This document shows, piece after piece, positions 39,310 to 48,764 of a stretch of 64,000 nt of DNA (position 1 is the stretch's first letter; every line of letters begins with the position of its first letter). The notes beneath the pieces were generated by a model. It was given only the letters and a program-made list of their open reading frames with translations, searched no databases and was not told where the DNA came from. Location of the stretch: positions 1-64,000 of the forward strand of contig NZ_JAEKFT010000004.1 of the NCBI RefSeq assembly GCF_018524365.1. Direction: 5' to 3'. The stretch comes from Denitromonas iodatirespirans (lineage in GTDB: Bacteria > Pseudomonadota > Gammaproteobacteria > Burkholderiales > Rhodocyclaceae). Made by a program: the position numbers and the translations under genes.

Positions 39310-39744
39310 ATGGCCGAGCCGCACGAGCCCTTCATCATCCTGCCCGAAACCGAGGCGGCCGACCGCCTGCTCGACAAGGCCGACGCGCTGCTCCAGCGCC
39401 ATCGCGCGCCCGGGCCGGACACCGACGTGCCGCTGCTCACCGAGCAGGTCGAGGACGACGACATCCCGGTGCTCACCGGCGCCGTCCCCGAGGTCGCACC
39501 CTCGCCCCCCACGCCGGCGCCCGCCAGCTTCGTCGAACAGTTGATCGAGCTCGACGCCATCCTCAACCGGCGCATCGACGAATGGATGAGCCAGGAGCTG
39601 CCCCAGGTGCTGGCCGAAGAAATCGAGCAGGCGCGCATGCGCATCCTGCAACAGGTGCGCGCCCGCGCCCGCGCCACCCTGCTCGCCGACATCTCGCAGG
39701 AAATCTCGCAGCTGCTCGACGCCAACGATCCGCGCAATCGCTAG
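39310..39744 (+). CDS. Conserved acidic hypothetical protein between holC and valS
   Basis: 144 aa, not recognised as a named family. It has an acidic, Pro-rich N-terminal half (about 1-80), then a predicted helical C-terminal half (EQLIELDAILNRRIDEWM, EEIEQARMRILQQVRARARA). It starts 1 nt after the holC stop and is probably co-translated with it. Its position suggests a replication-related or simply co-inherited role; no evidence decides. Confidence 0.7.
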   Translation: MAEPHEPFIILPETEAADRLLDKADALLQRHRAPGPDTDVPLLTEQVEDDDIPVLTGAVPEVAPSPPTPAPASFVEQLIELDAILNRRIDEWMSQELPQVLAEEIEQARMRILQQVRARARATLLADISQEISQLLDANDPRNR

Positions 39745-39788
39745 CGATCGTTGTGGTGCCGGCACCGGTCAGCACGGCTGCCATCCGT

Positions 39789-39794
39789 TATAAT
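39789..39794 (+). promoter_or_regulatory. Candidate -10 element for valS
   Basis: Perfect TATAAT, 37 nt before the valS ATG. The expected -35 position (39766-39771, CGGTCA) is poor. Confidence 0.45.
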
Positions 39795-39831
39795 CGCGGA
39801 TTCGCCCCCACAGCCATGCTTACGGAACCCC

Positions 39832-42783
39832 ATGGAACTGGCCAAGAGTTTTGAGCCGGCGGACATCGAACGCCGCTGGTACCCCGAATGGGAGTCGCGC
39901 GGCTACTTCGACGCCGGCCTCGACACCTCCAATAAAAACGCCTTCTGCATCCTGCTGCCGCCGCCGAACGTCACCGGCACGCTGCACATGGGGCATGGTT
40001 TCAACCAGACCATCATGGATGCGCTCACCCGCTACCACCGCATGCGCGGCGACAACACGTTGTGGCAGCCGGGCACCGACCATGCCGGCATCGCGACGCA
40101 GATCGTCGTCGAACGCCAGCTCGACGCGCAGGGCGTGAGCCGCCACGACCTCGGCCGCGAGAAGTTCCTCGAAAAAGTGTGGGAGTGGAAGGAATACTCC
40201 GGCGGCACCATCACCGGCCAGATGCGCCGCCTCGGCACCAGCCCCGACTGGAAGCGCGAGCGCTTCACCATGGACGCCGGCCTGTCCGCCACCGTCACCG
40301 AAACCTTCGTGCGCCTGTTCGACGAAGGCCTGATCTACCGCGGCAAGCGGCTGGTGAACTGGGACCCGAAGCTCGGCACCGCGGTGTCCGACCTCGAAGT
40401 GGTGCAGGAAGAAGAAGACGGCAAGCTGTGGCACATCCGCTACCCCTTCACCGACGGCCCGATCGGCGATCTGGCCGGCCTCACGGTCGCCACCACCCGC
40501 CCCGAGACCATGCTCGGCGACGTCGCCGTGATGGTGCACCCGGACGATGAGCGCTACGCCCACCTGATCGGCAAGACGGTGCGCCTGCCGCTCACCGAGC
40601 GCGACATCCCGATCATTGCCGACGACTATGTCGACCGCGAGTTCGGTACCGGCTGCGTCAAGGTCACGCCAGCGCACGACTTCAACGACTATGCGGTCGC
40701 GCAACGTCACAACTTGCCAATCGTTTCGATTCTCACACTTGAAGCAAAGATCGAAACCAACTTTTGGAATCGCGCGCGCCAAGTCGGCGACGCTTTCGGC
40801 CCCGCTCCGATCAGAGCAGGCGAAGCACGAGTTGCTCGGCAACTCGACGGGTTCGGCATTCGCGAAGTGCTTGAAGCGATTCCCGATAGATATGTCGGCC
40901 TTGATCGCTTCGACGCACGTGAGAGAATCGTCGTCGACCTTGAAGCCGCTGGCGCGCTGGTGGCGGTGGAAGCACACAAACTCAAGGTGCCGCGCGGCGA
41001 TCGCACCAATGTGGTCATCGAGCCGATGCTCACCGACCAGTGGTTCGTCGCCATGAGCAAGCCGGGCAAGGACGGCAAAAGCATCACCGAGAAGGCGCTC
41101 GAGTGCGTCGCCTCGGGCGAGATCACCTTTTACCCCGAGAACTGGGTCAACACCTACAACCAGTGGCTCAACAACATCCAGGACTGGTGCATCTCGCGCC
41201 AGCTGTGGTGGGGCCATCAGATCCCTGCCTGGTACAGCGACGATGGCCGCGTATGGGTGGCGCGCAACGAAGCCGACGCTGTCGCGCTGGCTGCGGCCGA
41301 CGGCTACACCGGCACGCTCACGCGTGACGAAGACGTGCTCGACACCTGGTACTCCTCCGCCCTGTGGCCATTCTCCACGCTGGACTGGACCGCCGAGTGG
41401 CCGGCCAAATCCAACGACGCGCTCGACCTCTACCTGCCCTCGACGGTGCTGGTCACCGGCTTCGACATCATCTTCTTCTGGGTCGCCCGGATGGTGATGA
41501 TGACGAAACAGATCACCGGCAAGATCCCCTTCAAGCATGTGTATGTGCACGGCCTGATCCGCGACGCGGAAGGCCAGAAGATGAGCAAGTCGAAGGGCAA
41601 CGTGCTCGACCCGATCGACCTGATCGACGGCATCTCGCTCGACAAGCTGGTCGAGAAGCGCACCTTCGGCCTGATGAACCCCAAGCAGGCTGCGAGCATC
41701 GAAAAGAAGACCCGCAAGGAATTCCCCGAAGGCATCCCCGCCTTCGGCACCGACGCCCTGCGCTTCACCTTCGCCTCGCTCGCCAGCCCGGGTCGCGACA
41801 TCAAGTTCGACCTGGCCCGCTGCGAGGGCTACCGCAACTTCTGCAACAAGCTGTGGAACGCCACCCGCTTCGTGCTGATGAACACCCAGGATCAGGACTG
41901 CGGACTGGAAGACCATGACGCCGCCGCCTGCGAAGGCAGCTATCTCGACTTCTCCTTCGCCGACCGCTGGATCGTCTCCAAGCTGCAGCGCACCGAAGCC
42001 GAGGTGGCGCAGCATTTTGCCGACTACCGCTTCGACCTGCTCTCCAAGGCCATCTACGAATTCGTCTGGGACGAGTACTGCGACTGGTACCTGGAGCTGG
42101 CCAAGGTGCAGATCCAGGGTGGCACGGAGGCCCAACAGCGCGCCACCCGCCGCACCCTGCTGCGCGTGCTCGAAACCGTGCTGCGCCTGGCGCACCCGGT
42201 CATGCCCTTCATCACCGAAGCGCTGTGGCAGACCGTGGCGCCGATGGCCAAGCGCCAGGACACCGCGTCGCTGATGCTCGCCCGCTACCCGCAGGCCGAC
42301 ACCAGCCGCATCGACGAAGCTGCCGAAGCGAAAGTGGCCGAGCTCAAGGGCATGATCTACGCCTGCCGCAACCTGCGCGGCGAAATGAACATCTCCCCGG
42401 CGCAGCGCCTGCCGCTGGTCGCCGCCGGCGACCAGGCAACGCTGGACGCCTACGCGCCCTACCTCGCCGGGCTGGCCAAGCTGTCGGAAGTGAGCGTGGT
42501 CGACGACATCGGCGCCGATGCCCTGGCACCGATCGCCGTGGCCGGCGAGTTCAAGCTGATGCTCAAGGTCGAGATCGACATCGCCGCCGAGCGCGAGCGC
42601 CTGGGCAAGGAAATCGCCCGCCTCGAAGGCGAGATCGCCAAGGCCGAGGGCAAGCTGGCCAACGAGAGCTTCGTGGCCCGCGCGCCGGCCGCCGTGGTCG
42701 AGCAGGAACGCACCCGCCTCGCCGGCTTCCGCGACACCGTGGCCAAGCTCAAGCCGCAGCTCGACAAGCTCAACGCCGCCTGA
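39832..42783 (+). CDS. valS: Valyl-tRNA synthetase
   Basis: 983 aa. Class I synthetase charging tRNA(Val) with editing of threonyl products. HIGH-type motif LHMGHG (about 50-55), KMSKSKG (about 583-589), CP1 editing domain ([18 protein letters not shown]) and a C-terminal coiled coil ([20 protein letters not shown]) are intact. Between about 40717 and 40953 the codons change character (AGA, CTT, ACA, GCA, TAT in place of CGC, CTG, GCC) and the protein departs from the usual sequence after the editing domain. The frame stays open. ATG 39832 was chosen as it matches the family start. Confidence 0.95.
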   Translation: MELAKSFEPADIERRWYPEWESRGYFDAGLDTSNKNAFCILLPPPNVTGTLHMGHGFNQTIMDALTRYHRMRGDNTLWQPGTDHAGIATQIVVERQLDAQGVSRHDLGREKFLEKVWEWKEYSGGTITGQMRRLGTSPDWKRERFTMDAGLSATVTETFVRLFDEGLIYRGKRLVNWDPKLGTAVSDLEVVQEEEDGKLWHIRYPFTDGPIGDLAGLTVATTRPETMLGDVAVMVHPDDERYAHLIGKTVRLPLTERDIPIIADDYVDREFGTGCVKVTPAHDFNDYAVAQRHNLPIVSILTLEAKIETNFWNRARQVGDAFGPAPIRAGEARVARQLDGFGIREVLEAIPDRYVGLDRFDARERIVVDLEAAGALVAVEAHKLKVPRGDRTNVVIEPMLTDQWFVAMSKPGKDGKSITEKALECVASGEITFYPENWVNTYNQWLNNIQDWCISRQLWWGHQIPAWYSDDGRVWVARNEADAVALAAADGYTGTLTRDEDVLDTWYSSALWPFSTLDWTAEWPAKSNDALDLYLPSTVLVTGFDIIFFWVARMVMMTKQITGKIPFKHVYVHGLIRDAEGQKMSKSKGNVLDPIDLIDGISLDKLVEKRTFGLMNPKQAASIEKKTRKEFPEGIPAFGTDALRFTFASLASPGRDIKFDLARCEGYRNFCNKLWNATRFVLMNTQDQDCGLEDHDAAACEGSYLDFSFADRWIVSKLQRTEAEVAQHFADYRFDLLSKAIYEFVWDEYCDWYLELAKVQIQGGTEAQQRATRRTLLRVLETVLRLAHPVMPFITEALWQTVAPMAKRQDTASLMLARYPQADTSRIDEAAEAKVAELKGMIYACRNLRGEMNISPAQRLPLVAAGDQATLDAYAPYLAGLAKLSEVSVVDDIGADALAPIAVAGEFKLMLKVEIDIAAERERLGKEIARLEGEIAKAEGKLANESFVARAPAAVVEQERTRLAGFRDTVAKLKPQLDKLNAA

Positions 42784-42787
42784 ATTT

Positions 42788-43053
42788 GGGCGTGTTCACA
42801 GTAGATCCGTCAGTCCCGCTCGCCTGCCTTGGCACCCAGTGCAAGGCGCGCCGACGCGGCCTGGGTGGCCCCCAGGCGAGGAGGCGCAACGCAGCAATGG
42901 GTGCCAAGGCAGGCGAGCCCTTCGGGTTGGGCCCGAATGCGCCCGCTACCGCGTTGCGCTCCTTGCTCAGGGGGCCCACTGAGCGGCGTCGCGCGCCTTG
43001 TGTCGGACGCATTCGGGCCCAACGGGACTGACGGATCTACTGTGAACACGCCC
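42788..43053. repeat. Nested palindromic element with 31-bp terminal inverted repeats
   Basis: The first 31 bp (42788-42818, starting GGGCGTGTTCACAGTAG) are repeated exactly in inverse at 43023-43053. Inside are further perfect inverted repeats: 20 bp (42819-42838 with 42898-42917), 16 bp (42926-42941 with 43008-43023) and 7 bp (42859-42865 with 42871-42877). It starts 4 nt after the valS stop. No transposase and no clear target duplication were seen. Its open frames are by-products of the palindromes. I recall similar sequence recurring in Rhodocyclales genomes, but cannot check. The remaining spacer, 43054-43135, shows nothing. Confidence 0.8.
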
Positions 43054-43135
43054 TAGTCCCCGGCGCCCGCCCTGCGACGGAACCCGGGGACGCGTTCGAC
43101 GGTCGCACAGGCATCGACGCCACCGAGCACACCGC

Positions 43136-43495
43136 ATGCCGATCCCCTGGCTCACCGCCGCCAAGATGATCCCCTGGACCGACGTCATCGCTGCCGCCCC
43201 GGGCATTGCCCGTGGCGCGCGCGAATTGTGGAAGCGGGTCCAGGCCCGGGACGACGCGCAGGCTGCGCCCGACACCGTGGTCGACGATCCGGTCGCCCGG
43301 CTGGCGGTGCTGGAGCGCAGCGTGGCCGATCTCAACCAGGAAGCGGCGCAGCGCTCGGAGCTGATCGCCCAGCTCGCCGAACAGAACGAACGCCTCATCG
43401 CCGCACTCGACCGCCAGCAGCGCAGCACCCGCTGGGCGCTCGGGCTGGCCATCGCCGCCGTGATCGGCCTGGCGATCGTGCTGCTGACCACCTGA
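43136..43495 (+). CDS. Small coiled-coil tail-anchored membrane protein
   Basis: 119 aa. The middle (about 50-95) has heptad-like hydrophobics (VARLAVLERSVADLNQEAAQ, LIAQLAEQNERLIAAL), followed by one C-terminal membrane helix (WALGLAIAAVIGLAIVLL). No signal peptide, so it is likely inserted by its C-terminal helix. No named family recognised. It converges on the MaoC gene. Confidence 0.65.
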   Translation: MPIPWLTAAKMIPWTDVIAAAPGIARGARELWKRVQARDDAQAAPDTVVDDPVARLAVLERSVADLNQEAAQRSELIAQLAEQNERLIAALDRQQRSTRWALGLAIAAVIGLAIVLLTT

Positions 43496-43501
43496 AGCCC
43501 G

Positions 43502-43954
43502 CTATTCGGCCCGTCGCTTGACGAGGTGATTCACCACGTAGCTCAGCACGGTATCGCCGTGCTGGTTCACCGCCAGATACTTCAGCTTGAGGATGCCGCG
43601 ATCGGGTTTGGAGCGCGAGGGCGTCACCTCGACCACCTCCACCTCGGTATGCAGTGTGTCGCCCGGGCGCACCGGCGCCAGCCAGCGCAACTCGTCGATG
43701 CCCGGCGAGCCCATGCTGCAGGCGGCCAGCACACCGCTCTGGATGAACAGGCGGAAGGACAGCGACAGCGTCTGGAAGCCGCTGGCGATCAACCCGCCGT
43801 AGAGCGATTCGGCCGCCGCATTCACGTCCAGGTGAAAGGCCTGCGGATCGTACTGGCTGGCAAAGTCGATGATCGCCGCCTCGGTCAGCGTGAAACCGGG
43901 CGAGACGAAGCGCTCGCCGAGCGCAAAGTCATCCAGATAGCGTGCAGTTGTCAT
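43502..43954 (-). CDS. MaoC-family hot-dog dehydratase
   Basis: 150 aa. The hot-dog fold with YDPQAFHLD (Asp and His of the hydratase motif) and YGGLIASGFQTLSLSFRL is the MaoC/R-hydratase signature. WLAPVRPGDTLHTEVEVVEV is the conserved second strand set. It probably hydrates enoyl-CoA in (R)-specific fashion; its pathway cannot be told as neighbours are unrelated. Confidence 0.85.
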   Translation of the reverse strand: MTTARYLDDFALGERFVSPGFTLTEAAIIDFASQYDPQAFHLDVNAAAESLYGGLIASGFQTLSLSFRLFIQSGVLAACSMGSPGIDELRWLAPVRPGDTLHTEVEVVEVTPSRSKPDRGILKLKYLAVNQHGDTVLSYVVNHLVKRRAE

Positions 43955-43998
43955 CAGGCAAGCTCCAACGAGCGCCACCGCCCTCCGGTGGCAGGGCG

Positions 43999-44910
43999 CT
44001 ACAACAGAACGTGATCGACCGGTGCCAGCGGCGCCGGCACCGGCTCGTCGAGCGCCTCGGCGATCGAAATATCGACACTGCGGCAGATCGCATCGAGCGA
44101 CAGGGCATTGGCCGTCTCGCCGAACGGCTGCTCGAGCTCCTCGGCCAGGGCGTCGAGACCGAAAAACGTGTAGGCCACGATGGCGGTGAACACCGGCGTA
44201 AACCAGCCCATCGACCCCACCAGGCCAAAGGGCAACAGGTAGCAGTACAGATAGGCCGTGCGATGGACCAGCAAGGTGTAGGCGAAGGGCAACGGCGTGC
44301 GGCGAATCCGCTCCGACGCCGCCTGCACCTCGGCCAGGCCGGTCAGCCGTTCATCGAGGATCCGCAGCCCCTGGCTGTCGATCCGCCCCGCCGCCAGGCA
44401 TCGGCCCAGCGACCGGCCGGCCTCGCGCAGGCAGCGGTCCGCGGGGTTCTGCGCCGCCAGCGCCCGGGCCGCACGCGCTGCGCCCAGCACCGCGGTCAAC
44501 GCGTCGCGGACATCCTGCTCACGCAGATTGCCTTTGAGCGCATGCGCAAAGGCCGACACCCAGGCCAGCAGTTGGCGCCGCTCGGGATGCGTCGCGCCCA
44601 GCAGCGCCTCGCTCGCCCGCGCCAGGCTGCGCACTTCAAAGACCATGCGGCCCCATTGCTTGCGCGCCTCCCACCAGCGGTCGTAGGCCGCGTTGTTGCG
44701 AAAGCCGAGGAACAGCGACAACGCAATGCCGAGCAGGGTGAAGGGGCTGGTGGTGTACTGCGCAACATTGGCGAAATGGCTGCTGTGCACGGCGGCGACC
44801 ACCAGGCCGAACAGCCCGGCACACAACACCTGCGGAAAAATGCGCGGCAACACCGAGCCTTGCAGGGCAAACAGCAAGGCCAGCGCGTTCAGCCGCTTTC
44901 GAACGATCAT
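43999..44910 (-). CDS. Bestrophin-family (UPF0187) channel protein
   Basis: 303 aa. Four hydrophobic regions and LFLGFRNNAAYDRWWEARKQWG (about 67-88), the hallmark of bacterial bestrophins, are present. LLPFGLVGSMGWFTPVFTAIVAYTFFGLDALAEELEQPFG gives the pore and acidic cluster. Family members are pentameric ion channels. It diverges from marC with about 130 nt between. Confidence 0.88.
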   Translation of the reverse strand: MIVRKRLNALALLFALQGSVLPRIFPQVLCAGLFGLVVAAVHSSHFANVAQYTTSPFTLLGIALSLFLGFRNNAAYDRWWEARKQWGRMVFEVRSLARASEALLGATHPERRQLLAWVSAFAHALKGNLREQDVRDALTAVLGAARAARALAAQNPADRCLREAGRSLGRCLAAGRIDSQGLRILDERLTGLAEVQAASERIRRTPLPFAYTLLVHRTAYLYCYLLPFGLVGSMGWFTPVFTAIVAYTFFGLDALAEELEQPFGETANALSLDAICRSVDISIAEALDEPVPAPLAPVDHVLL

Positions 44911-45039
44911 GACGAGAACTCGATCCGGGGCAACCGTCAGAGAAGCAGATACTGTCACAACTGCTCGCAAAAAACCCACCACCACCGCCGCACGGGCCGC
45001 TTGCCCCCGCACCGGTTCAATGCCACCATCCGCCCCCAC

Positions 45040-45672
45040 ATGGAATCGCTCATCAAACCCTTCATCACGCTGCTGGCCATCGTCAATCCGATCGGCGTGG
45101 TGCCCTTCTTCATCCACTTCACGCGCACGTTTTCGGCCGTGGATCGTGCCCGCACGGCACGAGTCGCGGCGTTCTCGGCATTTCTGGTGATCTCGCTGAG
45201 CGCGCTGATCGGCATCCGCATCATCGAATTCTTCGGCATCTCGCTGGCTTCCTTCCAGGTCGGCGGCGGCCTGTTGCTGCTGATGAGCGCCATCCAGATG
45301 CTGCAGGCCGAGCCGGCCGAGTCGAAGGCGCAGGACATCGACGAAGGCGCCCAACGCGCCGACACCGGCGCCAGCATCGCCGTGGTGCCGCTCACCATCC
45401 CCCTGCTCACCGGCCCGGCGACCATCTCGACCATGGTCATCTATGCCGAAAAAACCACCCACCTGTGGGAGCTCGGCGTGCTGGTGCTCTACGGCGTGGT
45501 GATCGGCCTCGCCGCCTGGCTGGTGCTGTCGGCCGCCGAGCGCATCGGCCGCTTCCTCGGCCAGACCGGCATCAACGTCATGACGCGCCTGATGGGCCTG
45601 ATCCTGGCGGCGATCGCCGTCGAAGTCATGGCCGACGGCCTCGGCACGCTCTTCCCCGGCCTGCTCGGCTAA
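45040..45672 (+). CDS. MarC-family integral membrane protein
   Basis: 210 aa, six hydrophobic helices. FITLLAIVNPIGVVPFFIHFT and TIPLLTGPATISTMV are the MarC (UPF0056) motifs with the conserved Pro and Asn. An acidic cytoplasmic loop (EPAESKAQDIDEGAQ) sits mid-protein. Long called a multidrug-resistance protein, but no transport function is established. Confidence 0.87.
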   Translation: MESLIKPFITLLAIVNPIGVVPFFIHFTRTFSAVDRARTARVAAFSAFLVISLSALIGIRIIEFFGISLASFQVGGGLLLLMSAIQMLQAEPAESKAQDIDEGAQRADTGASIAVVPLTIPLLTGPATISTMVIYAEKTTHLWELGVLVLYGVVIGLAAWLVLSAAERIGRFLGQTGINVMTRLMGLILAAIAVEVMADGLGTLFPGLLG

Positions 45673-45774
45673 ATCGCCTCGCTCGACTATCCTCCAAACA
45701 GCGCATTGCCCATGACGCAGTCGTAGGCGATACGCATGGCACGCGTCGCATGGGGCGACGCACGGAGGATGCCG

Positions 45775-47112
45775 ATGAGAAAGTTCGTTTCGATCCTGCT
45801 GATCGTACTGCCGCTCGGCCTGTTCGCCGCCGTGCTGATCGATCACCTGACCCTGGACACCACGCTGCACCGGATCAACGCCGGCCAGCTCGCCGACGCC
45901 GACCTGCGACGCATCGACTACCTGTCGATCCGCGGCGGCAACATCGCCGCCGACGGCCCCTACCTGCCGCAGCGCATCGGCAACTACGACTACGTGCCGG
46001 TGTTCGCCGCCACGGCGCCGGTCGGCAGCGAAGCGACGCCTCGCTTCATCGCCATCCTCCCCGCCGGCGCGCTCGGCGACCGGCTCAATCCCCCGGCCTC
46101 CGCCGACGAAGCGCCCAGCCTCGACATCACCGGGCAGCGCTCCGCCGGCTGCCACGATCTGGCCAAGGCCGGTTTCCCGGCGGCAACGGCCAAGCTGCCC
46201 TGCATCGTGCACGATCGCCACCCCGCGCCGCTGGGCACCCTGCTGCTCGGCGCCGCAGTCATACTCCTGCCGATCATCGGCGTCGGCCTGTGGCTATGGC
46301 CGCGTCGCACCCCGACAGGCGCCCGCAGGGCTGCCAGCGGCTGCCTCGTCAAACTGGCCAAACCGCTGATCGCCATGCTGATCGTCGCCGCCATCGCCTT
46401 CGGCAAGGTCGGCGACGAGCTGTGGCCGGCTGCCGGCAAACTGGCTCCCCATGGTGCCGGTGCTGTGCCGGACGTGGTCAAGGTTGTGGACGGATTGGCC
46501 GCACCGCATGGCGGCGAGCGCTTCGTGCTCGAGGCCATGAACTACGGCAACAAACTGGCCTCATGGAAGAAAAACCTCGACGCACTGGCGCTCGGCGCCG
46601 ACGACACGGTCGAGGTGCAGCTGATCCAGCTCGATGCGCGCACCACCTACCACCGCGACCCGCTCGGCGCCTACCGCCGCAGCGCCGCCAGCGCGCTGGT
46701 GGAGCACCAGTTGCGCCGCAACGGCGAGGTGGTCGGCGGGCAGTTCTTCGCCACCGACGCGAGCGATCACTGGGAGGCTGTCGCCCTGCAGCAGTTGGTC
46801 AAGGACGGTCCGGTCGACGCGGTGGCGGAGCTATCCGTCCACACCGACAAGGGCGTTCGCCGCATCCGCCTGCGCGGCGAGATCGAGTTCCTCGAAGGCG
46901 ACGCGGCCGCCTATCTGGCCGACCGGAAGGTGGTCTTCCGCTACCGCGCGCCGGCCCTCGCGCAGATCGCCGACAAGCGCGAAAAACTCGCCCAGGCAGT
47001 GGCGCGCAATCCCCGCCAGCAATTCCACATGGCCAACCTGTTGTTCGAAGCCGAAGGCGACACCCTGATCATCCGCTCGATCGGGCCGAGCCGGCGGATC
47101 TTCAAACCCTGA
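45775..47112 (+). CDS. Unrecognised inner-membrane protein
   Basis: 445 aa. ATG 45775 was chosen because GGAGG lies 6 nt upstream. A signal-anchor helix (residues 3-22) is followed by an extracytoplasmic domain (about 25-150) with two cysteines. Two more helices follow (about 165-185 and 210-230, after a Cys), then a large soluble domain (about 235-445) with mixed beta character. I recognise no family. The layout suggests a membrane protein with two non-cytoplasmic domains; it stands alone between marC and the EF-hand gene. Confidence 0.65.
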   Translation: MRKFVSILLIVLPLGLFAAVLIDHLTLDTTLHRINAGQLADADLRRIDYLSIRGGNIAADGPYLPQRIGNYDYVPVFAATAPVGSEATPRFIAILPAGALGDRLNPPASADEAPSLDITGQRSAGCHDLAKAGFPAATAKLPCIVHDRHPAPLGTLLLGAAVILLPIIGVGLWLWPRRTPTGARRAASGCLVKLAKPLIAMLIVAAIAFGKVGDELWPAAGKLAPHGAGAVPDVVKVVDGLAAPHGGERFVLEAMNYGNKLASWKKNLDALALGADDTVEVQLIQLDARTTYHRDPLGAYRRSAASALVEHQLRRNGEVVGGQFFATDASDHWEAVALQQLVKDGPVDAVAELSVHTDKGVRRIRLRGEIEFLEGDAAAYLADRKVVFRYRAPALAQIADKREKLAQAVARNPRQQFHMANLLFEAEGDTLIIRSIGPSRRIFKP

Positions 47113-47298
47113 CCGCACCGCACCAGCCACCGCCATCGGTCGGTTTTACCCGTCCGGTTGATCCAGCGCAACGTACGCCAACGCCATGGCGCGAAGATAT
47201 GACCGAGAGATCGCCGCGGCGCAACACGGTGGCCGACGGAGAAGGCGTCTACCCGGGCACGCTATCGCGGACCCGAACGCGTTGAATGGAGGTGCATC

Positions 47299-47973
47299 AT
47301 GAAACGACTGAACCGGATACTTTCGATGAGCGCGATGGCTGCAGCGCTGACGCTGGCCGCGGCGCTCCCCGCCCAGGCCCAGAGCGCGCCGCCGCGCGGG
47401 CCGGCACCGTTCTCGGCCTATGACCGGGACGGCGATGGCGCCGTGACCGAGGCGGAATTCAACGCCTTCCGCACCGAGCGCCAGGCAGAGGCCGCGGCCG
47501 CCGGACGGCCGATGCGCGGCGCCGTCAATGCGCCGCCCTTCGCCAGCTTCGACACCAATGGCGACGGCCGGCTGAGCCCCGAGGAGCTGGCCGCCGGCCA
47601 GGCCATCCAGTTCCAGAATCGCCCGGGGGCCGGGATGGGACCCGGTGCCGGACGCGGGGGTGCTGGGATGGGCCCGGGTGCTGGAATGGGTCCGGGCGCA
47701 GGAATGGGCCCCGGTGCCGGCACGGGCATGGGCCGCAATCAGCCGGCCTTCGCGGACTACGACCTGAACGGCGACGGTCGGATCGATGCCGACGAATTCA
47801 CCCGTGCGCGCAACGCGCGCATCGGCGAGCGGGCTCAGCAGGGCTACCAGATGCGCGGCCTGGCCAATGCCCCCGCCTTCGGCGAGCTCGACGCCAATGG
47901 CGACGGCACCGTCAGCCCTGAGGAATTCGCTGCGCACCAGCAAAGCCGCCGCGGCCCCGTCCCGGCGCAATGA
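47299..47973 (+). CDS. Secreted four-EF-hand protein with Gly-Met-Pro repeat
   Basis: 224 aa with signal peptide (1-28, cleavage after AQA). Four canonical EF-hand loops: DRDGDGAVTEAE (42-53), DTNGDGRLSPEE (85-96), DLNGDGRIDADE (155-166), DANGDGTVSPEE (198-209). Between pairs lies a low-complexity repeat of GAGMGP units (about 109-145), encoded by an imperfect 18-bp tandem repeat near 47633-47730. It likely binds calcium in the periplasm or outside the cell. Strong GGAGG-type site precedes the ATG. Confidence 0.83.
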   Translation: MKRLNRILSMSAMAAALTLAAALPAQAQSAPPRGPAPFSAYDRDGDGAVTEAEFNAFRTERQAEAAAAGRPMRGAVNAPPFASFDTNGDGRLSPEELAAGQAIQFQNRPGAGMGPGAGRGGAGMGPGAGMGPGAGMGPGAGTGMGRNQPAFADYDLNGDGRIDADEFTRARNARIGERAQQGYQMRGLANAPAFGELDANGDGTVSPEEFAAHQQSRRGPVPAQ

Positions 47974-48030
47974 GCCGCAGCGCGCCGGGCCCGGCCGCCC
48001 GCGGGTGGCCGGGCACCCGGGGCGATCGGC

Positions 48031-48687
48031 TCAGTCCGACCGGAAGCCTTGCGCCACATGGCTGCCGTCGCAAAACGGCTTGTTCTTCGAGCCGCCGCAG
48101 CGGCACAGTGCCACCGTCGTGCCGAACCAGGCCGCCCGCCCGGCGGCGCTGTAGATGCGCAGATGGCCCTTGCACACCAGCGGGCCGTTAAGGGTCGGGG
48201 TGATGCGCAGCTCACCGTCGCCGGCAACCTGCAAGCTGCCGGACTCGCCCACCGCGCCATAGTCCTTGAAGCCGATGGCCTCGTGGCTGTTGTCGCAGAA
48301 GGGCTTGTTCTTCGACGCCCCGCAACGGCACAGCGCGGCGCGAAAGCGCAGCCCCGGCGGCATCTCGGCCAGACCTTCGACATGCAGATTGCCGCGAAAG
48401 AACAGCGGCCCATTACAGGCCACGACCATCGTGTTGTCGACCGCGGCCATCTCCACCGGCCCCCCGGTCTTGTCGGCATAGCTGAGCGCGCCGCTCGGGC
48501 AGCGCTCGACCACCTCGCGCACCCGCGCCACTTCCGCCGCATCCGGTTGGCACCACGGATCGCGCCCATCGACAAACAGCTCGCCGGTCGCGCGTCCGCA
48601 CTCGGCGGCGTGAATGCACAGGCGACTGTCCCAGGTCACGTCGACGGTCTTGCCCGGGTAGGTGAAGCGCACTTTTTTCCCGCTCAT
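48031..48687 (-). CDS. Ferredoxin-like / double CDGSH iron-sulfur protein
   Basis: 218 aa. N-terminal Fer4_19-type domain (about 1-75) with C24, C30, C46 and C63 as candidate ligands. Two CDGSH domains follow, each with CRCGxSKNKPFCDxSH: C120, C122, C131, H135 and C195, C197, C206, H210, the 3Cys-1His ligand set of [2Fe-2S] clusters. It could thus hold three clusters in one chain. Cytoplasmic (no signal). Redox or cluster-transfer role inferred. Confidence 0.87.
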   Translation of the reverse strand: MSGKKVRFTYPGKTVDVTWDSRLCIHAAECGRATGELFVDGRDPWCQPDAAEVARVREVVERCPSGALSYADKTGGPVEMAAVDNTMVVACNGPLFFRGNLHVEGLAEMPPGLRFRAALCRCGASKNKPFCDNSHEAIGFKDYGAVGESGSLQVAGDGELRITPTLNGPLVCKGHLRIYSAAGRAAWFGTTVALCRCGGSKNKPFCDGSHVAQGFRSD

Positions 48688-48764
48688 GGGAGGCCTCCTG
48701 TCCGGTCCGCTGTTCTTCCTCTATAGACCAGCGGATACGCCTTCGACAGCGCGGCGGGTCCGCC

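Noticed and set aside
39820-42195. 791-codon minus-strand open frame
   Set aside because: Antisense shadow of valS.
42770-43056. Several short open frames on both strands
   Set aside because: They are produced by the palindromic element; mirrored peptide sequences on opposite strands show they are not genes.
47633-47730. Tandem repeat as CRISPR array
   Set aside because: The 18-bp units are contiguous, lack spacers and are in frame within the EF-hand protein.
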